Positions 7,229 through 16,871 are shown, counted from the stretch's first letter. The stretch is 18,615 nt of DNA from an uncultured Alphaproteobacteria bacterium (GCA_903905285.1 CAIVFQ010000042.1:1-18615), one strand, 5' to 3'. Translations and numbers: made by a program. The notes: generated by a model not told the origin, from the letters alone.

Positions 7229-7876
7229 TTAAAAACGGTTAATGACTGATGATACTTGTTCTTTTACACGATTTAAACTTTGTGAGGAATCAATTTCAAC
7301 CAATATGCCTTTATTTTTATAAAAATCTATAAGCGGATGGGTGTTTTCGTAATAAATCTTCAAGCGTTTCTGTAAGCTTTCCTCAGTATCATCCTCACGA
7401 CGAATAAAGCGACTGCCCCCACAAGTATCACAAATTCCATCAACCTGGGGCTTATTATTTTTTTCGTGATAAACGCGCCCACACTCTGTGCAATTGAAGC
7501 GACCCGTAATTCTTTCAACAAGAACAGAGTCAGCTATTGAAAAATAAACAACGAAGTCTACCTTCTTCCCTTGGCTTTCAAGAACATTTTCGAAAGCCTT
7601 GGCCTGAACTAGGGTGCGCGGAAATCCATCAAATAGTACATCTCTTGCCTGCGCTTGATCAAGGTTTTTTTTGATGATATCCAATATTATTTCGTCACTG
7701 ACATAAAGCCCCGACTTCATTGTCTCAGCAATTTTTAAACCGAGGTCGCTTTTCGTTTCCACCTCTGATCGCAGCATCTCGCCCGTCGAAAGATGACAAA
7801 AACCACAATCCTCACGTAGAAATTGCGCCTGCGTTCCCTTACCACAACCTGGCGGGCCTAAAAAAACTAAGATCAT
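7229..7876 (-). CDS. adk: Adenylate kinase
   Basis: Adenylate kinase catalyses ATP + AMP = 2 ADP in the cytoplasm. The 215-residue long-form enzyme has the P-loop GPPGCGKGT at 7-15, AMP-binding TGEMLRSE at 31-38, DGFPRT at 83-88 and the lid from about 125 to 160. The lid carries four cysteines (129, 132, 149, 152) in two C-x2-C pairs, as in zinc-binding adenylate kinases. The E. coli enzyme lacks them. The lid is followed by RREDDTEE, containing the conserved Arg and Asp residues. It starts five bases after the secY stop. Placement between secY and the alpha block is the usual alphaproteobacterial arrangement. Confidence 0.97.
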   Translation of the reverse strand: MILVFLGPPGCGKGTQAQFLREDCGFCHLSTGEMLRSEVETKSDLGLKIAETMKSGLYVSDEIILDIIKKNLDQAQARDVLFDGFPRTLVQAKAFENVLESQGKKVDFVVYFSIADSVLVERITGRFNCTECGRVYHEKNNKPQVDGICDTCGGSRFIRREDDTEESLQKRLKIYYENTHPLIDFYKNKGILVEIDSSQSLNRVKEQVSSVINRF

Positions 7877-7881
7877 AAAAG

Positions 7882-9222
7882 CTATTTACCTTTAGACTTG
7901 GATTTTTTGATAAGGCCTTGATATTGATGCGCAACCAAATGTGACTGAACTTGTGAGATCGTATCAATCGTAACACTGACCACAATAAGCAAACTGGTAC
8001 CACCAAAATAAAAGGGTAACGAGACCCGCGCCAGTATAAGCTCCGGCAACACACAGATAGAGGCCAAGTATAAGGCACCCACAGCTGTTAGACGCGTCAA
8101 AACGTAGTCTAAGTAATCAACCGTCTGCTGACCAGGCCTAATCCCCGGAATGTAAGTTCCCATTTTTCTTAAATTTTCTGCTGTTTCACTAGGGTTAAAC
8201 ATCAGAGCTGTATAAAAGAAAGCAAAGAAAATAATCAACGATATAAACAAGGCAATATAAAGAGGATGCCCATGACTGAATATACGAGCAATCGAAGCAA
8301 ACCACGAATCAGGCGCCGGACTAGAAAAACCAACGATTGTCGCCGGCAAAAGCAGCAACGATGAAGCAAAAATCGGTGGAATAACCCCTGCACTGTTAAG
8401 CTTTAAAGGCAAATGAGTACTTTGAGAAACAGCCGGCATGTTGGCTGAAACTTGGCGCTTGGGATACTGAATCGGAATTCTTCGTTGCGCCTTTTCCATA
8501 AACACAATGTATCCAATAACCAATGCAATCATCGATAAAATCGAAATAATAACAATAGCGGATAAAGCACCCTGACGACCCAACTCAAAGGTGTTAAAAA
8601 CAGCCTGAGGCAGGTTTGCCACGATACCAGAATAGATAATCAAAGACGTCCCGTTACCAATACCACGTGACGTAATTTGCTCACCCAGCCACATGATAAA
8701 TAAGGTTCCGCCCGTCAAAGTCACCACAGTTGTCAAACGAAAGATAAAACCAGGGTCTATAACCGCGGCCCCTGTATGTCCATTTATTTTTTCCAAACCG
8801 GCAGCAATACCAAAACCCTGAATACACGCCAACAGAACTGTTCCATAACGCGTATACTGGTTAAGCTTGCGCTTACCGCTTTCGCCTTCTTTTTTCAAAG
8901 CCTCTAAATGCGGTGAAACCGATGTTAACAGCTGAACGATGATGCTAGCAGAAATGTACGGCATAATGTTCAAGGAGAAGATGGTCATACGACCAATCGC
9001 ACCACCCGAAAACATATCCAATATCCCCAATATTCCACCCGAATTATTGCGAGCGAACTCGGCAATAATTAAAGGATTAATACCAGGAAGAGGCACATAA
9101 GTACCAAGACGATAAATAACCAGAGCCGCCAAAGTGAACCAGATTCGTTTTTTTAAATCTTCGGCTTTTTTAAAGGATGATAAACTAACACTTGCCGCTA
9201 ATTGTTCTATTGCAGAAGCCAT
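7882..9222 (-). CDS. secY: Protein translocase subunit SecY
   Basis: SecY is the central channel of the SecYEG inner-membrane translocon for exported and membrane proteins. The 446-residue product has the expected ten hydrophobic segments, beginning at about 27-45 and ending at about 408-425. It also has the plug-region pattern LDMFSGGAIGRMTIFSLNIMP (69-88), the cytoplasmic loop RRIPIQYPKRQ (247-257), LPLKLNSAGVIPPIFASS (271-288) and MFNPSETAENLRKMGTYIPGIRPG (341-364). The C-terminus is Lys/Ser-rich. It follows rplO by 24 bases and ends five bases before adk. rpmJ, which follows secY in E. coli, is absent here. Confidence 0.98.
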   Translation of the reverse strand: MASAIEQLAASVSLSSFKKAEDLKKRIWFTLAALVIYRLGTYVPLPGINPLIIAEFARNNSGGILGILDMFSGGAIGRMTIFSLNIMPYISASIIVQLLTSVSPHLEALKKEGESGKRKLNQYTRYGTVLLACIQGFGIAAGLEKINGHTGAAVIDPGFIFRLTTVVTLTGGTLFIMWLGEQITSRGIGNGTSLIIYSGIVANLPQAVFNTFELGRQGALSAIVIISILSMIALVIGYIVFMEKAQRRIPIQYPKRQVSANMPAVSQSTHLPLKLNSAGVIPPIFASSLLLLPATIVGFSSPAPDSWFASIARIFSHGHPLYIALFISLIIFFAFFYTALMFNPSETAENLRKMGTYIPGIRPGQQTVDYLDYVLTRLTAVGALYLASICVLPELILARVSLPFYFGGTSLLIVVSVTIDTISQVQSHLVAHQYQGLIKKSKSKGK

Positions 9223-9246
9223 TACAAACCTGTTCTAAAAATATTG

Positions 9247-9711
9247 TTACTCGATAATAAGAGAACCACCAGCTTTTTCAAGCATAGTCTGTGCGTTCTT
9301 GCTGGCACGGGTAACAGCAACCTTAACTGCTAATTGCGGAGGAACTCCATTTGCAATTAATGAAACACCTTCAATGTGCTTCGGCATATAACGATGTTGA
9401 ATCAAAAAATCGCGATCAATCTGTGCATCACCGGATAGAATACCTTTTGAGATGATTTGATTGATCTTGTGAAAATCCAACTCGTACATAGACATGCGAT
9501 GGATGTTGACGAAACCACGTTTTGGCAAACGGCGATAGATAGGTGTTTGACCACCTTCGAAACCATTAAGCGCAACACCAGAACGGGCTGTTTGGCCTTT
9601 TCCACCACGACCAGAAGTCTTACCAAGACCAGATCCAATTCCCCGCCCCAAAAGTTTCTTAACGGTGCGTGCACCTGGATTGTCTCTAATTGTATTTAAT
9701 TGAAATGTCAT
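9247..9711 (-). CDS. rplO: 50S ribosomal protein L15
   Basis: L15 is a late-assembly large-subunit protein that threads a basic extension into 23S rRNA. The 154-residue product has the Gly/Arg-rich N-terminal signature GRGIGSGLGKTSGRGGKGQ (about 23-41), then GFEGGQTPIYRRLPKRGF, and a globular C-terminal half. Length is typical. It lies between rpmD and secY in standard spc order, with gaps of 25 and 24 bases. Confidence 0.97.
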   Translation of the reverse strand: MTFQLNTIRDNPGARTVKKLLGRGIGSGLGKTSGRGGKGQTARSGVALNGFEGGQTPIYRRLPKRGFVNIHRMSMYELDFHKINQIISKGILSGDAQIDRDFLIQHRYMPKHIEGVSLIANGVPPQLAVKVAVTRASKNAQTMLEKAGGSLIIE

Positions 9712-9736
9712 TTTTTATCCCTAATTACAGAAAAAA

Positions 9737-9952
9737 CTATTCTGAAATAACCCGTACCATATGCGGAAGCTTAGCCAACAATGACCGAACAGTTTGATTG
9801 TCTTCAAGTTGCCGCACAGCATTCATTTTTCCTAACCCCAACGACTTTAAATAAAGAAGTTGACGACCATCCCGTCGAATGGGACTGGCGTATTGCTGTA
9901 TCTTAAGCATTGCTTTGGATACGCTAGGTGTTTTTGTTTTTGTTGCCATCAT
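9737..9952 (-). CDS. rpmD: 50S ribosomal protein L30
   Basis: L30 is a small peripheral large-subunit protein. The product is 71 residues from the ATG at 9952, or 70 from the adjacent ATG at 9949. AGAG lies three bases before the first and six before the second, so the second may be the true start. The core IQQYASPIRRDGRQLLYLKSLGLGKMN and the C-terminal HMVRVISE match the bacterial short form. About 12 residues of Lys/Thr-rich extension precede the core. The 38-base gap after rpsE is among the larger ones in the cluster and shows no clear signal. Confidence 0.93.
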   Translation of the reverse strand: MMATKTKTPSVSKAMLKIQQYASPIRRDGRQLLYLKSLGLGKMNAVRQLEDNQTVRSLLAKLPHMVRVISE

Positions 9953-9990
9953 AAACTCTATTCGGTTTTCTTGGATTTAATTGCTTGTAT

Positions 9991-10572
9991 TTAATTACCG
10001 GAATCAACCTGATCACCAGAAGAAACACCACTGTTCTTTCCTGGGGAATCACGGCGAGCCACGATATCACTAAGCTTTTTGCCAAGTTTAATTGAAATTT
10101 GGCGCGGAGAAGAAACCGATTTCAAAGCTTCAATTGTTGCCCGCACCACGTTGTGATAATTCGGTGTTCCCACTGACTTACTAACAACATCATGCAAACC
10201 TAAAGCTTCAAACACAGCGCGCATCGCTCCGCCGGCAATCACACCGGTACCTGCTGATGCTGTCCGCAAGAAAACGCGACTTGCCCCAACACGTGCCTGG
10301 ACATCGTGGTGAAGCGTTCTGCCTTCCCGTAACGGAACGCGGATCATCGTTTTACGTGCCTTTTCAGAAGCCTTTCTAACGGCATCAGGAACTTCACGTG
10401 CTTTACCATTGGCATAACCAACACGTCCACGTCCATCGCCGACGACAACCAAAGCTGAAAAGCGCAATGTTTTACCACCTTTAACAACTTTTGTCACACG
10501 ACGAACACTAACAAGTTTTTCAACGAGCTGTTGGTCTTCTTTTAAATTTTCGTTTGATGAAGGTCTTGCCAT
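9991..10572 (-). CDS. rpsE: 30S ribosomal protein S5
   Basis: S5 lies at the mRNA entry site and contributes to decoding accuracy and helicase activity. The 193-residue product contains the double-stranded-RNA-binding-like domain with [20 protein letters not shown] (about 42-61), followed by the C-terminal domain with [21 protein letters not shown] (about 105-125) and [16 protein letters not shown]. The last 20 or so residues are a low-complexity Ser/Gly/Asp tail beyond the usual core. It follows rplR by 13 bases. Confidence 0.98.
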   Translation of the reverse strand: MARPSSNENLKEDQQLVEKLVSVRRVTKVVKGGKTLRFSALVVVGDGRGRVGYANGKAREVPDAVRKASEKARKTMIRVPLREGRTLHHDVQARVGASRVFLRTASAGTGVIAGGAMRAVFEALGLHDVVSKSVGTPNYHNVVRATIEALKSVSSPRQISIKLGKKLSDIVARRDSPGKNSGVSSGDQVDSGN

Positions 10573-10585
10573 TTATTCATTAATC

Positions 10586-10945
10586 CTAAAATTTTAATCC
10601 ATGTTCGCGAGCGGCTTCAGCCAGCACTTGTATTCGTCCATGATACAGAAAACCAGAACGATCAAACGCAACTTCTGTGATGCCTTTTTTCAGGGCTTGC
10701 TCAGCAATAAGCTTTCCAACTAAGGAAGCTGCTTCTTTATTTGACCCTGATTTCAATTCTTTCGCCGCTTCACTAAGTGTTGAAGAGGATACCAGAGTTG
10801 CTGATTTCGTGTCATCTATTATCTGCGCATACATATGCTTATTGGTACGATGAACCGTTAACCGAAGCTTATCAGGAGATATTCTTTTTAATTTTGTACG
10901 CTGACGGTCTTTTCTTTTTTGGCGTAGTTCTGACGTTGATGTCAT
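10586..10945 (-). CDS. rplR: 50S ribosomal protein L18
   Basis: L18 binds 5S rRNA together with L5 and helps attach it to the large subunit. The 119-residue product has the expected basic N-terminus (RQKRKDRQRTKLKRI), RLTVHRTNKHMYAQIIDD in the middle, and the C-terminal signature AFDRSGFLYHGRIQVLAEAA with a terminal GLKF. The ATG lies a single base after the rplF stop (TAACATG), suggesting coupled translation. Confidence 0.98.
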   Translation of the reverse strand: MTSTSELRQKRKDRQRTKLKRISPDKLRLTVHRTNKHMYAQIIDDTKSATLVSSSTLSEAAKELKSGSNKEAASLVGKLIAEQALKKGITEVAFDRSGFLYHGRIQVLAEAAREHGLKF

Positions 10946-10946
10946 G

Positions 10947-11480
10947 TTACTTTTTCTTTCCTTCTTTTCTTACGACAAATTGATTCTCGCGAATCATTCC
11001 TTTGCCTTTGTAAGGCTCAGGCGGACGATTTGAACTTAACACAGCTGCAACTTGCCCTACTTTTTGTTTAGAAGGTCCCGTAACCGCAATCGTTGTTGGC
11101 TTATCACATCTAATCGTAATTCCCTGAGGAACATCGAACACAACATCGTGACTAAATCCAAGCTGCATCGTCAATTTACTACCAGCAACTGCAGCCCTGT
11201 ATCCCACACCAACCAGCTCTATATTAACCGTAAAACCTTGATCTAAACCTTTTACGATATTAAAAATATTACGTTGTGTTGTCCCCCACATTCTGCGGAC
11301 AGCTGTTGTCTCATTAACGGGAGTTAGCTTAATCCCTTTATCGGTTTTTTCTAATGAAATAACCTCTGGAAGGGCGTAGCTTTCTTCACCCATTTTCCCT
11401 TTAAAGGAAAGAACTTGTCCGTTCTGAGACCAGCTTACCGAGCTTGGAACAACGATTTCGTTTTTACCGACTCTTGACAT
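10947..11480 (-). CDS. rplF: 50S ribosomal protein L6
   Basis: L6 lies near the sarcin-ricin loop and the GTPase-associated region of the large subunit. The 177-residue product begins MSRVGKNEIVVPSSVSW and has the two related L6 domains. The second holds GVGYRAAVAGSKLTMQLGFSH (about 71-91) and ends with the signature PEPYKGKGMIRENQF near 154-168, followed by a basic tail. It lies nine bases after rpsH and one base before rplR. Confidence 0.98.
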   Translation of the reverse strand: MSRVGKNEIVVPSSVSWSQNGQVLSFKGKMGEESYALPEVISLEKTDKGIKLTPVNETTAVRRMWGTTQRNIFNIVKGLDQGFTVNIELVGVGYRAAVAGSKLTMQLGFSHDVVFDVPQGITIRCDKPTTIAVTGPSKQKVGQVAAVLSSNRPPEPYKGKGMIRENQFVVRKEGKKK

Positions 11481-11489
11481 TTTAAATTC

Positions 11490-11888
11490 CTAAAACACTG
11501 AACAAATGACTTCACCACTAACAGACAACTGACGCGCCTTAACGTCCGACATCACGCCCACAGAGGTTGAGAGTATATTAATACCTAACCCGTTGTAAAC
11601 CAGCTTCAAATCTTTGATAGAGGAATAAACTCTTCTACCAGGTGTTGAAACGCGCTTAAGCATGCGAATAACAGGCTGTCCTTCGAGATATTTCAACTCA
11701 ACTCTTAAAGTAGGATGACCTCTCTCGTCTATGTCTTTAGTATATCCTCTGATATACCCTTCTTCCGTTAAAACATCTAAAACTCTTATACGAGCATTAG
11801 AAGCAGGAGTGCCAACAGACGCTTTGCCAACCATTTGGCCGTTACGAATTCTTGTTAACAAATCACCAATGGGATCTAATATTGTCAT
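11490..11888 (-). CDS. rpsH: 30S ribosomal protein S8
   Basis: S8 is a primary 16S rRNA-binding protein of the central domain. In E. coli it also represses the spc operon by binding its mRNA near rplE. The 132-residue product has [14 protein letters not shown] at 5-18, [11 protein letters not shown] in the middle, and the C-terminal [22 protein letters not shown] motif leading to GEVICSVF, where a Gly-Glu-x-hydrophobic-Cys ending is standard. It lies eight bases after rpsN. I did not identify an S8 target structure in the mRNA. Confidence 0.98.
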   Translation of the reverse strand: MTILDPIGDLLTRIRNGQMVGKASVGTPASNARIRVLDVLTEEGYIRGYTKDIDERGHPTLRVELKYLEGQPVIRMLKRVSTPGRRVYSSIKDLKLVYNGLGINILSTSVGVMSDVKARQLSVSGEVICSVF

Positions 11889-11896
11889 TTTTTTTA

Positions 11897-12202
11897 CTAC
11901 CAGCTTGATTTAACTAAACCAGGGATTAACCCTTGCGAACCTAATTCTCTTAGAGCGATACGCGACATTTTAAACTTTCTGTAAAAACTACGAGGACGCC
12001 CCGTAACCTCACAACGATTTCTAATGCGAACGACAGCTGTATTCCGAGGAAGTTGCGCTAACTTATGCACAGCTTCAATACGATCTTCAAAAGTTGAAGC
12101 CTTATCTTTAATTACTTTTTTTAAACTTTCTCTTAACGGGCCTCGTGCCGCCGCTAACCGCCGTTTTTTATTATTGTTCTCTATAGCGCTTTTCTTAGCC
12201 AT
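11897..12202 (-). CDS. rpsN: 30S ribosomal protein S14 (zinc-free form)
   Basis: S14 is a small-subunit head protein. The 101-residue length and the absence of C-x2-C pairs mark it as the long zinc-independent paralogue. The only cysteine is in [21 protein letters not shown], the diagnostic motif at about 61-81. The C-terminus [11 protein letters not shown] is canonical. It lies between rplE and rpsH, in standard order, with gaps of 26 and 8 bases. Confidence 0.98.
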   Translation of the reverse strand: MAKKSAIENNNKKRRLAAARGPLRESLKKVIKDKASTFEDRIEAVHKLAQLPRNTAVVRIRNRCEVTGRPRSFYRKFKMSRIALRELGSQGLIPGLVKSSW

Positions 12203-12228
12203 ACAATTCCTCGTATCAATCTTCGTGT

Positions 12229-12768
12229 CTAATTAGCAAACGGAAAATTCATTGCTTTTAAAAGATGAAGAGCTTCCTCATCCGTTTCAGCAGTGGTACA
12301 AACAGTTACATCCATACCACGAATCTTATCAACTTTGTCATAGTTTATTTCTGGAAAAATAATCTGCTCTTTAAGACCTAAAGAATAGTTTCCTTTACCA
12401 TCAAAACTGCGTTTGGATAAACCTCTAAAGTCACGAACCCGTGGCAGAGCAATATTGATCAAACGATCCAAAAAGTCATACATTTGGTCACGTCTTAGGG
12501 TGACCTTAACACCAATGTTCATGCCTTCTCTTAATTTAAAAGCGGCAATAGACTTTTTAGCCCGTGTCAAAATGGGTTTTTGCCCCGCAATTGCCATCAT
12601 ATCATCTACAGCGAATTGAAGTTTCTTACTATCTTGTGCTGCCTCACCGACACTCATGTTGATAACAACTTTTGTTACCCTAGGTGCGCGGTGACTATTT
12701 TCTATCCCCAAATCTTTCATGATTTGAGGCTTTAAATTGGCACTATATTTTTCTTTTAAGCCAGTCAT
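12229..12768 (-). CDS. rplE: 50S ribosomal protein L5
   Basis: L5 binds 5S rRNA and contacts P-site tRNA from the central protuberance. The 179-residue product has the N-terminal [14 protein letters not shown] motif (about 30-43), [21 protein letters not shown] (about 68-88), and [20 protein letters not shown] near 113-132. It ends with [20 protein letters not shown]. Length is typical. It follows rplX by 15 bases. Confidence 0.98.
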   Translation of the reverse strand: MTGLKEKYSANLKPQIMKDLGIENSHRAPRVTKVVINMSVGEAAQDSKKLQFAVDDMMAIAGQKPILTRAKKSIAAFKLREGMNIGVKVTLRRDQMYDFLDRLINIALPRVRDFRGLSKRSFDGKGNYSLGLKEQIIFPEINYDKVDKIRGMDVTVCTTAETDEEALHLLKAMNFPFAN

Positions 12769-12783
12769 TTTACTCTCAATTTC

Positions 12784-13116
12784 TTAAGACTTTAAATCAT
12801 TTAAAACAGTACCAGTCTTTTTAAAGAACCGAACTTTTTGACCATCCTCTAACTTATATCCAATTCTTGCAGGCTTCCCATTTGAAGGGTCGATCAGCGA
12901 TAAATTAGATATATGAATAGGAAGATTTTTCTGTATTGGCCCCCCAGGATTGGTCGCCGAAGGTTTGGAGTTTCTTGTTACGACGTTAACGCTTTCTACA
13001 ATAGCCTTCGCATCATCCAAGATAACCTTAAGGATTTGCCCTTGCTTACCCTTATTTTTACCAACCATAACCTGGACGATATCGCCACGTTTTACTTTAA
13101 ATTTAGGCTGCGTCAT
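12784..13116 (-). CDS. rplX: 50S ribosomal protein L24
   Basis: L24 is an assembly-initiator protein at the tunnel exit. The 110-residue product has the KOW motif at about 8-34 (VKRGDIVQVMVGKNKGKQGQ), followed by the N/P-rich loop SKPSATNPGGPIQKNLPIHI and the C-terminal GKPARIGYKLEDGQKVRFFKKTG. The start ATG shares its A with the rplN stop (TAATG), so its translation is probably coupled to that of rplN. Confidence 0.98.
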   Translation of the reverse strand: MTQPKFKVKRGDIVQVMVGKNKGKQGQILKVILDDAKAIVESVNVVTRNSKPSATNPGGPIQKNLPIHISNLSLIDPSNGKPARIGYKLEDGQKVRFFKKTGTVLNDLKS

Positions 13117-13484
13117 TATATAACCTCTGGCGCTAAAGAAATAATTTTCATATACCCTGAAGACCGCAGTTCCCTTGTTACAGGACCAAAAATACGACTT
13201 CCAATAGGCTCGCCCTGTTTATTAATTAAGACAGCGGCATTTTGGTCGAAGGCGATCAAAGACCCATCGATCCTTTTAATAGCCTGACGGGTGCGAACGA
13301 TAACAGCCCGATGGACGTCACCTTTTTTCACTTTACCACGAGGCATGGCGTCTTTTATCGAAACAACGATAACATCTCCAACAGACGCATATCTACGCTT
13401 TGATCCGCCCAAGACTTTGATACACAAAACCTCTTTGGCCCCTGAATTATCTGCCACATCTAAACGGCTTTCAACCTGTATCAT
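13116..13484 (-). CDS. rplN: 50S ribosomal protein L14
   Basis: L14 sits at the subunit interface and contacts 16S rRNA. The 122-residue product opens [20 protein letters not shown] and contains the signature [22 protein letters not shown] (about 50-71), [23 protein letters not shown], and a terminal SLAPEVI. It is the first gene of the spc block. The 31-base gap after rpsQ shows no terminator, so S10 and spc appear joined. Confidence 0.98.
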   Translation of the reverse strand: MIQVESRLDVADNSGAKEVLCIKVLGGSKRRYASVGDVIVVSIKDAMPRGKVKKGDVHRAVIVRTRQAIKRIDGSLIAFDQNAAVLINKQGEPIGSRIFGPVTRELRSSGYMKIISLAPEVI

Positions 13485-13515
13485 TTACTACACTCTCTTT
13501 GTATTCTTAAACTTA

Positions 13516-13752
13516 TTAAGCAGACTGTTCAGAAACTATCCATTTTTTTGTCTTCGAAATCGGCTTCGACTCGATAATGCTAATCATGTCACCCATCTTA
13601 TATTTGTTTTCAGGGTCATGTGTTGCATAACGACTATGCTTTTTAATATTCTTTTTATAAAGGGGATGCATAACGTTCTTTTCAACGCGAACGATGATCG
13701 TCTTGTCACCCTTATCACTAACAACAATTCCTTGCAAAATACGGCGAGGCAT
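13516..13752 (-). CDS. rpsQ: 30S ribosomal protein S17
   Basis: S17 is a small-subunit assembly protein with an OB fold. The 78-residue product has [21 protein letters not shown] at the start and the signature [18 protein letters not shown] (about 29-46). It ends with [19 protein letters not shown]. Length is typical. It is the last gene of the S10 block, 10 bases after rpmC. Confidence 0.98.
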   Translation of the reverse strand: MPRRILQGIVVSDKGDKTIIVRVEKNVMHPLYKKNIKKHSRYATHDPENKYKMGDMISIIESKPISKTKKWIVSEQSA

Positions 13753-13762
13753 GAATCTTCCC

Positions 13763-13954
13763 TTAAACTGATTTAATATGTTTTAGCTTGGTTTGAATGC
13801 GGGCAAAATCACGCCTACATTCACGAATTCTCGCTGAATTTGTTAACTGGCTTGTTTTAGCCTGTATACGAAGATTCAGCATCTCTTTTTTTATATCCAA
13901 AGCATGTTGATACAACTCAGATATTGTCTTACTTGCAAGTTCTTGAAATTTCAC
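13763..13954 (-). CDS. rpmC: 50S ribosomal protein L29
   Basis: L29 is a small helical-hairpin protein at the tunnel exit, next to L23 and the docking site of trigger factor and SRP. The 63-residue product shows [19 protein letters not shown] and the second helix with [17 protein letters not shown]. The start is GTG at 13954, with AAGG nine bases upstream. It lies between rplP and rpsQ, in standard order. Confidence 0.96.
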   Translation of the reverse strand: MKFQELASKTISELYQHALDIKKEMLNLRIQAKTSQLTNSARIRECRRDFARIQTKLKHIKSV

Positions 13955-13975
13955 TTCTATAAACCTTAATAACTA

Positions 13976-14386
13976 CTAAGCCATTCGTTTCACGAATCGT
14001 GTTCCGATTGGCAACTTTGCAGCCGCCAACTCGAAAGCCTTTTCTGCCACATCAGCAGCCACCCCGTCAAGCTCAAACATGACGCGACCTGGCTTTACAC
14101 GACAAATCCAAAATTCAGGTGAGCCTTTTCCGCTACCCATACGAACTTCAGCTGGCTTCTTTGAAACCGGAACATCTGGGAAAATACGAATCCAGACTCT
14201 TCCAACACGCTTAATATGGCGTGTAATAGCCCGTCTGGCTGCCTCAATTTGACGCGCTGTAATACGCGCCGGCTCAACAGCTTTCAAGCCATAGCTTCCA
14301 AAGCTAACGGTAGTCCCTGACTTTGCAAGACCATGTATACGGCCTTTAAAAGCTTTTCTGAACTTTGTTTTTTTAGGTAATAACAT
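13976..14386 (-). CDS. rplP: 50S ribosomal protein L16
   Basis: L16 helps shape the A site and is incorporated late in assembly. The 136-residue product starts [16 protein letters not shown] and has [20 protein letters not shown] (about 33-52), [31 protein letters not shown] (about 62-92) and a basic C-terminus. These are all canonical, and the length is typical. It follows rpsC by 16 bases. Confidence 0.98.
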   Translation of the reverse strand: MLLPKKTKFRKAFKGRIHGLAKSGTTVSFGSYGLKAVEPARITARQIEAARRAITRHIKRVGRVWIRIFPDVPVSKKPAEVRMGSGKGSPEFWICRVKPGRVMFELDGVAADVAEKAFELAAAKLPIGTRFVKRMA

Positions 14387-14402
14387 AACGCCCTCAAAAA
14401 AT

Positions 14403-15080
14403 CTAGCGATTTAATACGTATTCATTGGTCTTTTTATCTTGAGCCATAGGGTCATGCTCTTTAATCTCACCCTTATAAACCCAAACTTTAATGCCGCACG
14501 TCCCATAAGTGGTCTTAGCGACCCCTACACCATAATCAATGTCAGAGCGTAAGGTATGCAAAGGAACGCGACCTTCACGGTACCATTCCATACGGGCGAT
14601 CTCTGCTCCGCCTAAGCGACCAGAACAATTGACGCGGATACCAAGGGCACCCAACTTCATTGCTGACTGCATAGCGCGCTTCATCGCACGTCTAAAAGAA
14701 ACACGTCTTTCGATTTGCTGGGCAATTCCCTCAGCAATAAGACGAGCATCCAGTTCCGGCTTGCGCACTTCAATAATATTGATGCCAATTTCTGCTTTCG
14801 TCATGGCACTCAATTTTTGCTTCAGCTTTTCAATATCAGCGCCCTTTTTGCCAATCAAGACACCCGGGCGGGCTGTATAAATGCTAAGACGGGCTTTCTT
14901 TGCTGATCGCTCAATAACAACCTTAGCAATACCTGCCTGCACTAGCGTGCTATGGACATAATTCCTGATAGCCAGATCTTGATGCAACAAAGTAGCATAA
15001 TCTTTACCGGCAAACCAACGTGAATCCCACGTTTTATTAATACCGAGCCGAAGTCCAATGGCGTTAACCTTTTGACCCAT
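14403..15080 (-). CDS. rpsC: 30S ribosomal protein S3
   Basis: S3 lines the mRNA entry tunnel and contributes to helicase activity. The 225-residue product starts [20 protein letters not shown]. It has a KH-domain GxxG loop in [17 protein letters not shown] (about 72-88), then the C-terminal domain with [19 protein letters not shown] and [32 protein letters not shown]. Length is within the alphaproteobacterial range. It starts four bases after the rplV stop. Confidence 0.98.
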   Translation of the reverse strand: MGQKVNAIGLRLGINKTWDSRWFAGKDYATLLHQDLAIRNYVHSTLVQAGIAKVVIERSAKKARLSIYTARPGVLIGKKGADIEKLKQKLSAMTKAEIGINIIEVRKPELDARLIAEGIAQQIERRVSFRRAMKRAMQSAMKLGALGIRVNCSGRLGGAEIARMEWYREGRVPLHTLRSDIDYGVGVAKTTYGTCGIKVWVYKGEIKEHDPMAQDKKTNEYVLNR

Positions 15081-15084
15081 AATC

Positions 15085-15435
15085 CTAAACCTCTTTTTCC
15101 GAAACTTTGATACTCAGATGACTGAAAACCTTATGGATCGACCCTGCTTTTCCTTTTGCACGCGCTTGGAATCTTTTTAATTTAATTCCAGGGCTAACAT
15201 AGGCTTCATGCACGTATAAACGGTCAATATCCATATTATGATTGTTCTCAGCATTAGCAATTGCTGAAAGTAAATTCTTCTTAACGTCCTTTGCAGATCG
15301 TTTAGAAGAAAAAGTCAAAAAAGTGATAGCTTTATCAACTTTCATACCGCGAATTTTAGCTGCCAATAAGTTTAACTTTTGTGGACTTACACGAATAGAC
15401 CTTAAAATGGCTTGCGCTGTTTTAGATTGCATCAT
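15085..15435 (-). CDS. rplV: 50S ribosomal protein L22
   Basis: L22 lines the polypeptide exit tunnel with a long beta-hairpin. The product is 116 residues from the ATG at 15435. A TTG one codon earlier and an ATG one codon later are also possible, but the middle ATG sits best after GTGAG. It has [19 protein letters not shown] (about 14-32), [19 protein letters not shown] (about 57-75) and the hairpin region [20 protein letters not shown]. It lies between rpsS and rpsC. Confidence 0.97.
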   Translation of the reverse strand: MMQSKTAQAILRSIRVSPQKLNLLAAKIRGMKVDKAITFLTFSSKRSAKDVKKNLLSAIANAENNHNMDIDRLYVHEAYVSPGIKLKRFQARAKGKAGSIHKVFSHLSIKVSEKEV

Positions 15436-15446
15436 CAATACTCACT

Positions 15447-15722
15447 TTACCGTTTGGCTTTCTTATCAGCACCATGCCCATGATAAGTACGAGTTGGTGA
15501 AAATTCACCCAACTTATGACCTACCATGTTTTCAGATACTAAAACAGGTATAAATTTATGACCATTATGGACACCAAAGGTGACCCCCACAAATTGCGGG
15601 ATAATTGTTGACCGTCTTGACCACGTCTTTATAACGTCTTTTCTGCCAGAGGCTAAAACAGTCTCGGCTTTCTTTAATAAATAGCGGTCAAAAAAAGGAC
15701 CTTTCCAGACAGACCTTGGCAC
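15447..15722 (-). CDS. rpsS: 30S ribosomal protein S19
   Basis: S19 is a small-subunit head protein that pairs with S13 and approaches the A-site tRNA. The 91-residue product starts [18 protein letters not shown] and has the signature [29 protein letters not shown] (about 52-80). The start is GTG, with GGAG eight bases upstream and no ATG available. It lies 14 bases after rplB. Confidence 0.98.
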   Translation of the reverse strand: MPRSVWKGPFFDRYLLKKAETVLASGRKDVIKTWSRRSTIIPQFVGVTFGVHNGHKFIPVLVSENMVGHKLGEFSPTRTYHGHGADKKAKR

Positions 15723-15736
15723 GTTGGATTCTCCGT

Positions 15737-16558
15737 TTATTTACGTCTTCTAATAATTAATTTATCTGTACGCTTGTTCTGACGCGTCTTCTTACCTTTT
15801 GTCGGCTTACCCCATGGCGTCACAGGATGACGTCCACCAGAGGTTTTACCTTCACCACCACCTAATGGGTGATCGACTGGGTTCATGGCAACACCACGAA
15901 CAGTTGGACGAATACCCAACCAACGCATCCGACCAGCTTTACCATAAGAACGGTTTTGATGGTCAGGGTTAGATACAGAACCGATTGTTGCCCGGCATTC
16001 ACCTTTTAACAAACGAACCTCGCCGGAAGACAACTTAACAGTTATCTGACCTGCGTCTCTGCCCATAATCTGAACATAAGATCCAGCAGACCTTGCGATC
16101 TGACCGCCCTTACCAACTTTCATCTCGACATTATGAACAATAGTCCCTAAAGGAATATTTTTCAACATCATTGAGTTACCAGGCTTTATATCAGCTTTTT
16201 CAGCAGACACAACCTGATCACCAACGAGCAAACGTTGTGGGGCCAAAATGTAGCTGTAGTCATCATCTTGATATTTTATCAAGGCAATAAACGCGCTTCT
16301 GTTTGGGTCATATTCAATACGTTCAACCGTACCGACCATGTCAAGCTTATTGCGCTTGAAATCAACCAAACGATAACGACGCTTATGTCCGCCACCTTTA
16401 TGCCAAATCGTAATACGACCTGAATTGTTATGGCCACTTTTCTCGCTAATACCAACTGTCAAAGCTTTAAAAGGCTTACCCTTCCAAAGCTCACTACGAT
16501 CAATATTGACAAGCTGCCGTTGCGGGGCTGTCGTGGCTTTATATTTTTTTAAGGCCAT
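15737..16558 (-). CDS. rplB: 50S ribosomal protein L2
   Basis: L2 is essential for subunit association and for the peptidyl transferase region. The 273-residue product has [20 protein letters not shown] (about 41-60), the OB and SH3-like core, and the C-terminal signature [21 protein letters not shown] (about 217-237) with His230, equivalent to the conserved E. coli His229. A basic tail follows. Length is typical. It starts four bases after the rplW stop. Confidence 0.98.
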   Translation of the reverse strand: MALKKYKATTAPQRQLVNIDRSELWKGKPFKALTVGISEKSGHNNSGRITIWHKGGGHKRRYRLVDFKRNKLDMVGTVERIEYDPNRSAFIALIKYQDDDYSYILAPQRLLVGDQVVSAEKADIKPGNSMMLKNIPLGTIVHNVEMKVGKGGQIARSAGSYVQIMGRDAGQITVKLSSGEVRLLKGECRATIGSVSNPDHQNRSYGKAGRMRWLGIRPTVRGVAMNPVDHPLGGGEGKTSGGRHPVTPWGKPTKGKKTRQNKRTDKLIIRRRK

Positions 16559-16562
16559 TGTG

Positions 16563-16871
16563 TTACACTCCCGTAGTCATGTCTAGCTTTTGGCCAGGCT
16601 CAAGGCTAACCATCGCTTTTTTCATATCTGACTGCAAACCCTTACGACCCTTAAATACTCTTTGCTTGCCTTTTCTAATAAGGGTATTAACGGCAACCAC
16701 TTTAACGTGAAACAGATTTTCGATCGCTTGCTTAATTTCTTTTTTATTAGAATCCAAAGAGACTGCAAAAAAATACTGAGACTTCTCTGTTAACAAGTTC
16801 GATTTTTCAGTCAATAAAGGATAACGAATGACATCATAGTCACGAAAGCTAGCTTTTTGTTTAGTCTTCAT
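16563..16871 (-). CDS. rplW: 50S ribosomal protein L23
   Basis: L23 lies at the tunnel exit and docks trigger factor and SRP. The 102-residue product has [16 protein letters not shown] (about 12-27), the core [29 protein letters not shown], and the extended loop with [23 protein letters not shown] near the C-terminus. The start overlaps the rplD stop by four bases (ATGA), implying coupled translation. Confidence 0.97.
   Translation of the reverse strand: MKTKQKASFRDYDVIRYPLLTEKSNLLTEKSQYFFAVSLDSNKKEIKQAIENLFHVKVVAVNTLIRKGKQRVFKGRKGLQSDMKKAMVSLEPGQKLDMTTGV

Noticed and set aside
12913..13287. A 124-codon plus-strand open frame opposite rplX and rplN
   Set aside because: It is antisense to conserved ribosomal genes, with no support for translation.
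13291..13776. A 161-codon plus-strand open frame opposite rplN and rpsQ
   Set aside because: It lies antisense to two certain ribosomal protein genes, has no ribosome binding site and shows no recognisable protein pattern. It is a shadow of their codon use.
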